This document shows, one piece after another, positions 7,102-14,639 of a stretch of DNA of 16,174 bases. The stretch is from Cylindrotheca closterium (taxonomy: Eukaryota > Bacillariophyta > Bacillariophyceae > Bacillariales > Bacillariaceae), in the NCBI GenBank assembly GCA_933822405.4, contig CAKOGP040001841.1, positions 1 through 16,174 of the forward strand. The letters run 5' to 3'. The number at the start of each line of letters is the position of its first letter. Within the stretch, counting starts at the first letter, position 1. The notes under the pieces are model-generated. The model had not been told where the DNA came from, did not search any database, and saw nothing but the letters and a program-made list of their open reading frames with translations. The translations under genes were made by a program, and so were the position numbers.

Positions 7102-7675
7102 TTAGTCATCTCGCGAGAAGGAACCACAAGGAATTCTAAAGTCATCGATCTGCCGGGTGTTCCAGACGTCTTCGGCTGCTTTATCCTCAATTGTGAAGAG
7201 GTCGAAGGAGGATATGAGATATTGGGCCAGCTGGGCATTATCAGAGTTGAGATAAGTAAAAATCTGAATAAATCGATCGTTGCACGTTATGTGCCTGCAT
7301 CGTCATTGAACAGGGCATCAAATCGCAAGCAAGGTTGATTCCAAGCGCCTGGATATCGATCATCCCAAGCTGCAAATAAGGCGTTGCCTGTTTGAATGCA
7401 ATCCATTCTTTGCAGCGCTTGATTGACAACTTCACCAGAGTATAATTTCTTCAACCACAGCTCAGATAATTTAGGAACCAGTTTATTGTATGCCTCTCTA
7501 CGCCGCGCATCTTGTTCAGCAATTCGTTGTGCCTCGAATTTGTCGGCCATTTGTAGAGCGTCTTGGGCATCGGCGATTTGTGTGATGTCAACATCACAGA
7601 GGAAGCCTTGGACTTTGCCACGCCCAGCTTTTTTGTATTAGCCGAGGCAGCCTTTGGAGCTGGAGACTTGTCCAT
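7102..7675 (-). pseudogene. Decayed gene of unknown function, two frameshifts
   Basis: Three consecutive minus-strand segments in different frames read as one protein of about 190 residues. Segment 1 starts at ATG 7675 (MDKSPAPKAASANTKK, basic). Near an A6 run (T6 on the plus strand, 7629-7634) coding sense moves to a second frame: GFLCDVDITQIADAQDALQM, then MADKFEAQRIAEQDARRREA and LSELWLKKLYSGEVVNQALQ, probably helical, to a TAA at 7289-7287. Near 7290-7310 it moves again to a third frame: LNSDNAQLAQYLISSFDLFT and AEDVWNTRQIDDFRIPCGSF, ending at TAA 7104-7102. An extra A in the A6 run would join segments 1 and 2, so homopolymer sequencing error is an alternative for that shift. I do not recognise the family. 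A 12-13-base stretch under NTRQ recurs at 5241 and 8435. Confidence 0.42.
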
Positions 7676-8607
7676 GTTTAAACCAGTGTTTTGTCCAGTG
7701 TTTTGCCATTTGTTGATTTCTGATATTATTTTTTCTAAGAGAACGGGTCAAATAAGGAGATCGACTTCGCACCAGTTACAAAATTGAATAACAGCAGCCA
7801 TTGTGATGCGATGATGTGTTGGCGATTTTTTTTTTTTTGGGATGTGTTGTTTGATTTCAGAGTCAAATTGTGTCGGACTTGAAGTCAGACATTGCCGGAG
7901 AGAATCGCCAGAAGGCGAACGTTGGGGATATCTGGTAACTTCAAATAATTTAGCCCTAAATGTCGAAGCATCTCATATTGAGAGCTGTATATAAACGTGG
8001 CACCGATGGTTGCACGCATGGCACGTCTGCTGTTTAGCCTTTGCTGGCGAACAATTTAGTTAACGCTGTGACGTGATTAGCCTTCGGTGCGCATCCGAAT
8101 GCCAAAATTGTGGCATGAAAAAATCACGAGATCGATACGACGATGGTGATCCTAACCATGGCTGAATGAGGCGATTTCCTCAAACAGATATTATTCGAAA
8201 GCCTTCCCAGGCTCCTGTATCCATTGTGGATTGCTTCGGTCTGATAAACCGTTAAATTGAGTAGCGAGGTACGAGAGATTCGGGACGAAAACGAGTACGA
8301 TGAGAAACATGGGGATTTTACAAGATGTGTGCGAATCTCTAGGTTAAACTATCTAAACGTACGAATGACGGACACTCTCCAATTAACGTTACAATTCCCA
8401 CAGTCGACCCCGCGCGGTACGGATTTTCGTCATTTGCCGGGTGTTCCTGAAAGTTCGATTTCTAATAAAAATATTCAACGCGCGCAAAACTCGCCAAAAC
8501 ACCAAGTCCTCGCGTGTCCTGCATGGAATAAAAACAGGTTATGAGTGCCGTGTAGAGATTACAACCTCTATATTCAGAACACAATTTTCATATCAAGACA
8601 ATAAAGT
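7676..8607. promoter_or_regulatory. Intergenic region upstream of the FNR fusion gene
   Basis: About 930 bases with no convincing gene. An open frame at 8257-8544 on the plus strand has only a TTG start and no recognisable product. Sites worth noting: TATATAAA at 7987-7994; TGACGT at 8069-8074, a core that in diatoms belongs to CO2/cAMP-responsive elements, though a single 6-mer is weak evidence; a T-run near 7829-7840; and a TATA-like CTCTATATTC about 40 bases before the FNR start, which would suit a short 5' UTR. Which of these are used cannot be told from sequence. Confidence 0.3.
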
Positions 8608-10550
8608 ATGAAAGGCTTCAGTGCCTCATCTCTTCTTGTGCTTTCGTCACTCACAGTAGCTCCTGCATTGAATGCCAACTTGATATTGGGTCGAAGGTAC
8701 GGCTGAATGAAGCAATTCTCCACGAACCTTGAACACACTGAGACTCACACCACTTTTCAAAAGTAAACGCGTGCATGCGACTCCTGTTCCTCATCACCCG
8801 TTTGCACCCATGAAGGGTACACCGATAGTTTGCTCCGCTTCCAATACTTCCTTGGAAATGAAGTGGTCTAAAACAAGCAGTGTCACGGACAGTATGAAAC
8901 GCGGAAATCTGAAATTTTGGTTGCGCAAGAGCGCTTTTGCATTCGTTGCTCTCACAATGTTGAGCCCTGGATCAGCCGTTGCAGCAAAGGCGGCGGAAAC
9001 AGTTGAACACCTTCACACTGGTCAAAAAATAGCAAACTTCTTTATGGGGTTTGGATTGCCGAAATGGGCAGTTTTGTCCATTATCTCCGCAATGCCTGTT
9101 GTCGAGCTCCGAGGGGCTGTACCAGTTGGCGTCTGGCTTGGCATGCCCATTGCTCAAGTTCTTCCCATCTGCGTCCTCGGAAATATGACACCGATAGTGC
9201 CCCTATTATTCATGTTGCGAAATGATAGGCTCAAGTAAGTTATTGTGCTACTTTGCTTGGGTTCTGCTAGTGATTCGAGTAATTCCCTAACGGTGAAAAA
9301 ACGCAAGGAAGCTTATGGCCCCAATCTTGAATCGCGCAGAAAAAAAAGCTTTTGGGCTAGGCGTTGGATCTCTTGAAAAACAATGGGTCTCACTAGCAAC
9401 TTTTGTAGGAATTCCATTACCCGGAACTGGTGCATGGACCGGCGCAATGGGAGCTTTTCTATTGAACATGCCAACAGCTTTGGCTTTGACTTCAATCTTT
9501 GCTGGGGTGGTGTCTGCTGGACTTATTATGAGCATAATCACACTTGCAGGAAAGAAAGGTGGATTGGCAGCAATCGGTGTCCTTCTCGCACTTGCAGCAA
9601 AGGAACTTTTTTCATCGTCGAAACAGGATTTCTTGGAGGCCGAGCCATATTGGGATCAGTCGTCTGTACCTGTAAATACGTATAAGAACAAAGCTCCTTT
9701 CAGCGGGAAAATTATTTCCACCAAGCGCATCGTTGGACCAAAGGCAACAGGAGAGACCTGCCACATCATCATTGACCACGGCGGCGACTTCCCCTACTGG
9801 GAAGGGCAATCTTGGGGAGTTATTCCACCAGGTAATCGCGAGAAGGATGGAAAGCCCCACTCTGTCAGACTTTACTCCATTGCTTCTTCTAGATATGGCG
9901 ACGACATGACCGGAAGTACTGGTTCTCTTTGCGTCCGCCGTGCTACTTATTGGTGCCCAGAGCTCAAAGGTAATGACCCAGCCAAGAAGGGAGTTTGCTC
10001 CAACTTTTTGTGTGACACCCAACCTGGTGATGAGATCAAGATGACTGGACCAGCAGGAAAGGTTATGCTGATGCCTGAAGAAGACCCTGCTACTGATTAC
10101 ATCATGGTTGCCACCGGAACTGGAATTGCCCCATACCGAGGCTTCATCCGCCGTTTATTTTTCGAGAAGACCCCTGCTGCCGAGGCTTACAAGGGAGAAG
10201 CCTGGTTGTTCCTTGGTGTTGCCAACTCTGACGCTTTGCTGTATGATGATGAATTCCAAGAGGCCAAGAGCAACTTCCCCGAAAACTTCCGTTTGGATTA
10301 TGCTCTTTCTCGTGAACAAACGAACAAGTCTGGTGGTAAGATGTACATCCAAGACAGAGTTGAGGAGTACGCCGACGAGGTTTTTACCAAGTTGGAGAAC
10401 GGTGCCCACATCTACTTCTGCGGTTTGAAGGGAATGATGCCTGGAATTCAAGACATGCTGAAGGGTGTTGCGGAGAAGAAGGGGATTGATTATGAAGAGT
10501 GGCTAAAAGGCTTGAAGAAGAACAAGCAATGGCATGTTGAGGTGTACTAG
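8608..10550 (+). CDS. Membrane-anchored ferredoxin-NADP reductase: Sm_multidrug_ex domain fused to plant-type FNR
   Basis: Spliced as 8608-8696, 8764-9234 and 9308-10550, this gives 600 residues and one stop. Residues 1-22 form a signal peptide ([20 protein letters not shown]); 23-85 are basic and Ser/Thr/Pro-rich, like a plastid transit region; 86-104 are a hydrophobic segment ending SAVAA. Residues about 128-288 are a multi-helix membrane domain of COG2426/PF06695 type, with ELRGAVPVG (144-152) and the signature [13 protein letters not shown] (221-233). Residues about 312-600 are a complete FNR: RLYS FAD motif (374-377), GVCSNFLC (415-422), GTGIAP for NADP (457-462), SRE...K-Y for the 2'-phosphate (521-533), and the terminal aromatic Tyr. 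FNR passes electrons from ferredoxin to NADP+ at photosystem I; here the enzyme would be held to a membrane, probably the thylakoid. The ATG at 8608 is chosen because only it supplies a signal peptide in phase. Fusion, FNR identity and splice phases are strong; location and any transport activity are inferred. Confidence 0.9.
8697..8763 (+). other. Intron 1 of the FNR fusion gene (67 bp, phase 2)
   Basis: GTACGG donor after CGAAG, acceptor TTTTCAAAAG. Reading straight through exon 1 meets TGA inside the intron. Removal joins AG (8695-8696) to T (8764) to form a Ser codon and links the signal peptide in frame to exon 2. Another in-phase AG at 8741-8742 would leave a 46-bp intron and is less likely. 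Confidence 0.72.
9235..9307 (+). other. Intron 2 of the FNR fusion gene (73 bp, phase 2)
   Basis: GTAAGT donor at 9235, acceptor CGCAAG ending at 9307. The in-frame TAA of exon 2 lies within the donor. Removal joins AA to G to make Lys 187 and continues the membrane domain in frame ([21 protein letters not shown]). The other nearby AGs (9270, 9279) give the wrong phase. Confidence 0.85.
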
Positions 10551-10945
10551 GATCATAGTTTTCACCCGGTTAGCCCTTCCTGGTTGTTAATTATAAATAT
10601 TTGGATAGCTCTTTTCACATTCACGGCACATCGAAGGTTATTGCGAACATAGGTATCAGTAGTCCTAAATACAACTATGTGAACACTACATAATACTGTA
10701 CAATTACTGCGCTCCACGATACTACGGTGGTATTATACATTATACGGTACAGTACGGTACAGTACGAAAGTAACATGACTACGTTACCGTTGCTCAAAAT
10801 ACATATGAATTTCGAGTCATCTGTGTCAAACGCACTGTTACTTTTATGCCTTTTTGGCAGTATTTTTGACGGTACCGTTGCTCGCTTTGTAACATGCCAC
10901 GCAATGTGAATTCTTTATGGATTTAGGGAAGATCTTTGAATACGT
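10551..10945. other. 3' flank of the FNR gene; no gene seen
   Basis: AT-rich sequence between the FNR stop and the copia LTR, presumably holding the FNR 3' UTR (ATTATAAATATTT near 10589-10601); no canonical AATAAA is seen. ACCGTTGCTC occurs twice, near 10785 and 10874. A 60-codon plus-strand frame at 10727-10909 has no family features and is not called. Confidence 0.35.
10743..10766 (+). repeat. Short 10-bp tandem repeat, about 2.4 units
   Basis: TACGGTACAG at 10743-10752 and 10753-10762, then TACG. The GTAC cores make it nearly self-complementary. Confidence 0.7.
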
Positions 10946-11108
10946 TGATGGAAGAACAACGTAAAGTAGATGAATTGAAAAGTTGTGATTACATTTGGGC
11001 GAGACATCATTTGTGTTGACTCGCCGTTATCGCTTGTTATTGGTTGGCTTGCGCGTAACGCATCTTCGAGTCGATTAGTTCGACTGTCATTCTCGGTTAC
11101 TTTCCACA
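10946..11108 (-). repeat. Putative 3' LTR of the copia element
   Basis: It starts TGTGGAAAG at 11108, directly after the polypurine tract, as LTRs do. A possible end is TTCTTCCATCA at 10946, whose last bases form an imperfect inverted repeat with the start and finish in CA; this gives 163 bp. The 5' LTR is outside the window, so the end cannot be confirmed. Confidence 0.42.
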
Positions 11109-11117
11109 CTCCCTCTT
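11109..11117 (-). promoter_or_regulatory. Polypurine tract (plus-strand primer site)
   Basis: AAGAGGGAG on the minus strand lies between the original pol stop (TGG TAA at 11134-11129) and the TGTGG that opens the putative LTR. This is the expected position of the RNase-H-resistant primer for plus-strand DNA synthesis. Confidence 0.65.
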
Positions 11118-12873
11118 GAGTGCGGGCATTACCAGCCTATAAGGAGTTGTCACAAATATTCGAATGTGGGTCCATCGAGTGGTTTGGTGCTCGAGGTTCA
11201 CTAGACCGTGTGCAACTGCTTCGCAAAAATGATGATATTTGATGTTGATGTGCTTCGTTTGGGGCCGTAGTTTTGGCGCTTTTGCCAGTTTGATGGCTCC
11301 TTTGTTATCTTCAAAGGCCGTGCACTTAATGACCGGTTTGGTGTAGCAAAAGGATTTTATGCGTTTTGCAATCTCTTTGAAGAATCTCATTTGTACCAGG
11401 ACGGTCCGTAGTGATTGTGAAAGGCAGATATATTCGGCTTCAGTAGTGGACAGTGCAACTTCAGTTTGGAGTTTACTGTGTGCAAAGATCATGCAATTGT
11501 TGAACATGATGAAGTAGCAGGACCGTGATTTTGCAGTGTTTGGATCAGCGGTGTGTTCCTTGACGAATCCGCCAGCAAAGTCAGCGTCGGCATAGACTTG
11601 GAAACCCGTTCGTTGAGGGCGCATTAACATTCCTTTGTCTTGGGTATCGCGCAAATATTGGCAGATACGAAGGATGGCGTTTTCGTGAGATTTCTTTGGA
11701 AATGCCATGAATCGTCCGACTTGTGAAACTGCAAAGATAAGGTCTGGTCGAGTGGAACGAGTTAGCCAGTTCAACATTCCGACAAATGAGCGATAGTCCC
11801 AATTGTGTCGTCTTGGCGGTCCACTGATGTCCTTGTGTAACACTTTGGTCGCTGGGGTGCGCATGAGTCGTTTTCCAGGTGGTCTCTGTTCGTTGACTCC
11901 GACCGTTTTGAGGATCCGTTTGATCAGAGTAGGTTGTGTTAGCCATCTGGTTCCATCCTTGCAGCGTTCCATCTTGATTCCAAGATATTCATTGAGGTCG
12001 CCTTCGTCCGTTAGCTTGTAGTCCTTTTGGAGAGAGTTGATGATGTCATCAATTTCGCCTGCGTTGGGACCGATCAAGATTCCGTCGTCGACATATAGGA
12101 TAAAAATGGTTTCTCCTTTGTAGAAAACCGCTTTATCTGTTTTCGACTGTTTGAAACCTCGTTTTCGTAATCCCTTGCAAATGAAATCGAACCAGATTTT
12201 GGATCCTTGGCGGGACCCATATAAATTTTGCTTTAGTTCTAACACGTGGGTGTCTCTGCTTCCATCTACGTTGCAGCCTTGGGGAATTTCCATGTACATC
12301 GGGCATTCGACTTTTGCTTGGGGAAAGGCTAACACAAAATCAATTTGTCTCGTTGTCCATTTGTTCATAATGGCCAGAGTTAGCAGGCTTCGCACACTTT
12401 CCCACGTTACGACAGGAGAATATGTGTCCCAAAAGTTGACTCCTTTCTCTTGCGAACTTCCGTCAACGCAAAGTCGTGCTTTCCACTTGTAGATCTGTCC
12501 GGTAGCAACACGTCGTTTTCGTTTCATAGACCAAACACCACGCATTATCTTGTGTCCTTCTGGCACTTTTGTTCTCTCGATCACTTCCCAATGTTTTCCC
12601 TCGGTATGATCTTGAATTTCTTTTCCCATGGCTTCGCTGAATTGTTTCCAATCTTTCTGCTTTCTAGCTTGATGCAGATACATTGTGTCTTCGTCTGCGA
12701 GGGTTGCAGAGAAGGCCATGGGGTTGCTGGCGATGGACTCGTCCGCAATTTCGTTGGCATGGATCCGTCTTGCTGTGGAAGTGTAATAGGTGTGGAGCGC
12801 CAACTTCATTTCTTTCCTTCTTTTGTCCAGAATGGTGGCGGCAGTTATGGCGCTTCTTTGAACTGGCGTGGGG

Positions 12874-12975
12874 GATTCTTCTCCCTCTGAAAGAGTGCTT
12901 GAGGGTGCCTGGGCTCCCTCTGGAGATTCTTCTCCCTCTGAAAGAGTGCTTGAGGGTGCCTTGGCGCCCTCTGGA
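12874..12975 (-). repeat. 51-bp tandem duplication in the integrase-RT linker
   Basis: Two units, 12874-12924 and 12925-12975, differ by two bases and encode two copies of a 17-residue Ser/Glu/Pro-rich segment (SSTLSEGEESPEGAQAP). The length keeps the pol frame. Confidence 0.85.
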
Positions 12976-13304
12976 AAGTTGTTGCCGCTGATGCTGTCAC
13001 CGTTTATCACGTCTTCCGTCGAAGTGCTGCGTGATCCATTTTGGATCTTTCTCTTTTTGGACTTCTTTTGGGGGATTTGCTTGGATTTTCGCTTGACTTT
13101 TTGTCTTTTAATCTTTGCATGTAAAGCCGCCCTCACTTCCTCTGGCTGCAGATGCTGCTGCTTTTGCCGTTCCAAGGAAGATTTCGTTCCGTTTTTATCT
13201 TGACCTGTTGTTGGAACTGGAGCTCTCGATTCGTCTGCTTCCTTGTCTGCTGGGACTGTAGGAGGGGTCTGCGAATCTTCGCGATTGAGAGTACCTTGCG
13301 GTCC

Positions 13305-13478
13305 TTACTTGGACGCTGCCAATGGATTCGGATCCTCATTTTGTGGATCCTCAAGTGGATAGAGTTCGTTGATTTTGGGTAGCTCCCTCTGAGAAACCTC
13401 TTGTTGAGGAAGCTCCCTCTGAAGAATCGGTGCTCGTTGATTCTTCTTCTTTCTCACCCGATGAATTTGGGTGATTTC
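13305..13478 (-). pseudogene. Copia pol: integrase-RT linker between two nonsense codons
   Basis: 58 codons in the pol frame, between TAG 13481-13479 and TAA 13307-13305. It is rich in Gln, Glu and Pro, with a repeated QREL motif from two similar short segments near 13390 and 13420. It is a linker without a recognised domain. Confidence 0.6.
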
Positions 13479-14264
13479 CTACCATTTTCCTGCTTCTTTC
13501 ATGATAGGATGTTTCGTGCTTTCGAATCTGTCATCATGTTTCACGTGGAATTGGGGAGATGTCAGTCCAGTGATTGGGTTAAGTACCAATGACACTGTGG
13601 ATGCGTGTTCTCTGGAGAAGCCTAGGAAGATTCCGACTCTGGATCGATCTGTCCATTTGTTGGGTTGTGCGTTTCCGCTCTGCAGGTCAGGGTCCAGTGT
13701 GTAGACCGGGCATCCGAAGGTGTGGAAACGGTTCACTGGAGGTGGTTTGGAGGTTTGGGCGATTTTCTGGAGCGGTGTTCTCGTTTCTCCCTCTCGAAGA
13801 GTGGAGGCGCGAATTGTGGAGGCATAATTCATGGCAAATCCCCAGAGGTGGGTGGAGATGGCGTCAGGCCAGTTGTGTTTGGCAAGGAGTAGCATGGATC
13901 TGGCCGAGTCTCGAAGGTCACGGATGCGTTTTTCGGCGATTCCGCTTTGATGGTGGGCGTTGACACCGCAGAAGCTGATACTTTGGTTGCTTGCGGCACA
14001 TGCTGCTTTGTAGGTTTTATCGGCAAAGATGCCATTGTCGCAGTGATAATGCTTGATCCGAACATTGAAAGATTGGGCAAATTGTTCGAAACGGGATTTG
14101 GCTTTGACAACAGCTTTGGCGTGATTGTATTTGTGCAGGTGGACGTAGTCGATGCCGCTGAAGTGGTCAACAAAGACAGTGGCATAGTTATATCGTGCTA
14201 ACGCTACTCGACCGCGGAGTTGGGCAACTAAACCGGGGACACTGACAGAGTTCATGGTGTCCAC
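13479..14264 (-). pseudogene. Copia pol: integrase core, flanked by deletion and nonsense codon
   Basis: The rve catalytic core carries the D-D-E triad: D2 in VDTMNS (bases 14261-14259), D76 in HYHCDNGIF and E111 in HHQSGIAEKRI. Next is the family-typical CPVYTLDP and KWTDRSRVGIFLGFSREHAS region. The HHCC zinc-binding pre-integrase segment is missing: upstream in this frame there are stops within about 15 codons. The frame ends at TAG 13481-13479 but continues in the same frame (EITQIHRVRKKKN) to a TAA at 13307-13305 and then the RT. CAG and CAA are the simplest ancestral codons, so the pol ORF was probably continuous from here to 11129. Confidence 0.85.
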
Positions 14265-14346
14265 TGATACAACGTCACCAGGTTTTCTTGCCTTTCGTAG
14301 TTATTGGCGTCAAAGTTTCTTGTTGGACCAATGGCGCCAAGCGCGT

Positions 14347-14639
14347 CTAGTTTGCTTTCCAAATTGACATCCTGGGCAGAATGGGAATTAGGGTTGTTCC
14401 TTTTGCTTTCATCTGTAGCTTTCCTCCAACTCCCTTGAGATTCATGTGTGATACAGGTGTCAATTTTCCGATGAACAGGTGCCAATTTCCGCTTACGGTG
14501 GCCGAAGTGCAAGTGTCGATTCCTATTGGCCACATCAAAGGCAGTGTGGAGTGCACGTATCGGCTGTGGACGGAGTATAAAGCTTGTGTGGATTGATGAT
14601 TGTTCCTTTCAGTTGCTGGATTCTGTTTCGCTTTCAGTC
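14347..14639 (-). pseudogene. Copia aspartic protease, +1 frame relative to gag, truncated
   Basis: The frame is open from 14697 to 14347; protease-like sequence begins after gag ends. IGIDTCTSATVSG places the catalytic Asp at bases 14517-14515, with DTC where most retroviral-type proteases have DSG or DTG. LKGVGGKLQMKAKGTTLIPI follows, which fits the flap and second strand. The frame stops at TAG 14349-14347. Only about 250 bases separate the protease Asp from the first integrase Asp. A usual copia Pol has a few hundred residues there, so the C-terminal protease part and the pre-integrase zinc domain have been deleted. Active-site reading is by eye, and DTC may be normal for this diatom lineage. 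Confidence 0.65.

Larger units (their letters stand above)
11097..13304 (-). pseudogene. Copia pol: reverse transcriptase and RNase H, defective
   Basis: The frame is open from after the TAA at 13307-13305 to 11097. A Pro/Ser/Glu-rich linker with a 17-residue tandem duplication comes first. Then comes an RVT_2 domain (YKWKARLCVDGSSQEKGVNF, RQIDFVLAFPQA) with the catalytic YVDD at 12095-12084, followed by RNase H with YADADFAGG, STTEAEY and EDNKGAIKLA. The C-terminus is damaged. After HGLVNLEH the frame reads unlike the family, while a neighbouring frame gives TKPLDGPTFEYL, then TGA (11152-11150), then QLLIGW and TAA at 11131-11129, the usual end of copia Pol. A small deletion of non-multiple-of-three length explains this. 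The region is in the same frame as integrase. Confidence 0.88.

Noticed and set aside
8257..8544. 95-codon plus-strand gene upstream of FNR
   Set aside because: It starts only at TTG, has no recognisable motif, and lies in what looks like promoter and 5' flank.
8729..9238. Separate gene ending at 9238 upstream of FNR
   Set aside because: Its start is TTG inside intron 1 and its stop TAA is part of the GTAAGT donor. Splicing in phase continues the same membrane domain into exon 3.
9612..10022. 136-codon minus-strand frame opposite FNR
   Set aside because: It is antisense to conserved FNR sequence and is explained by the codon bias of the real gene.
10727..10909. 60-codon plus-strand ORF after FNR
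   Set aside because: It starts at GTG in repeat-rich AT sequence, shows no motif, and probably lies in the FNR 3' flank.
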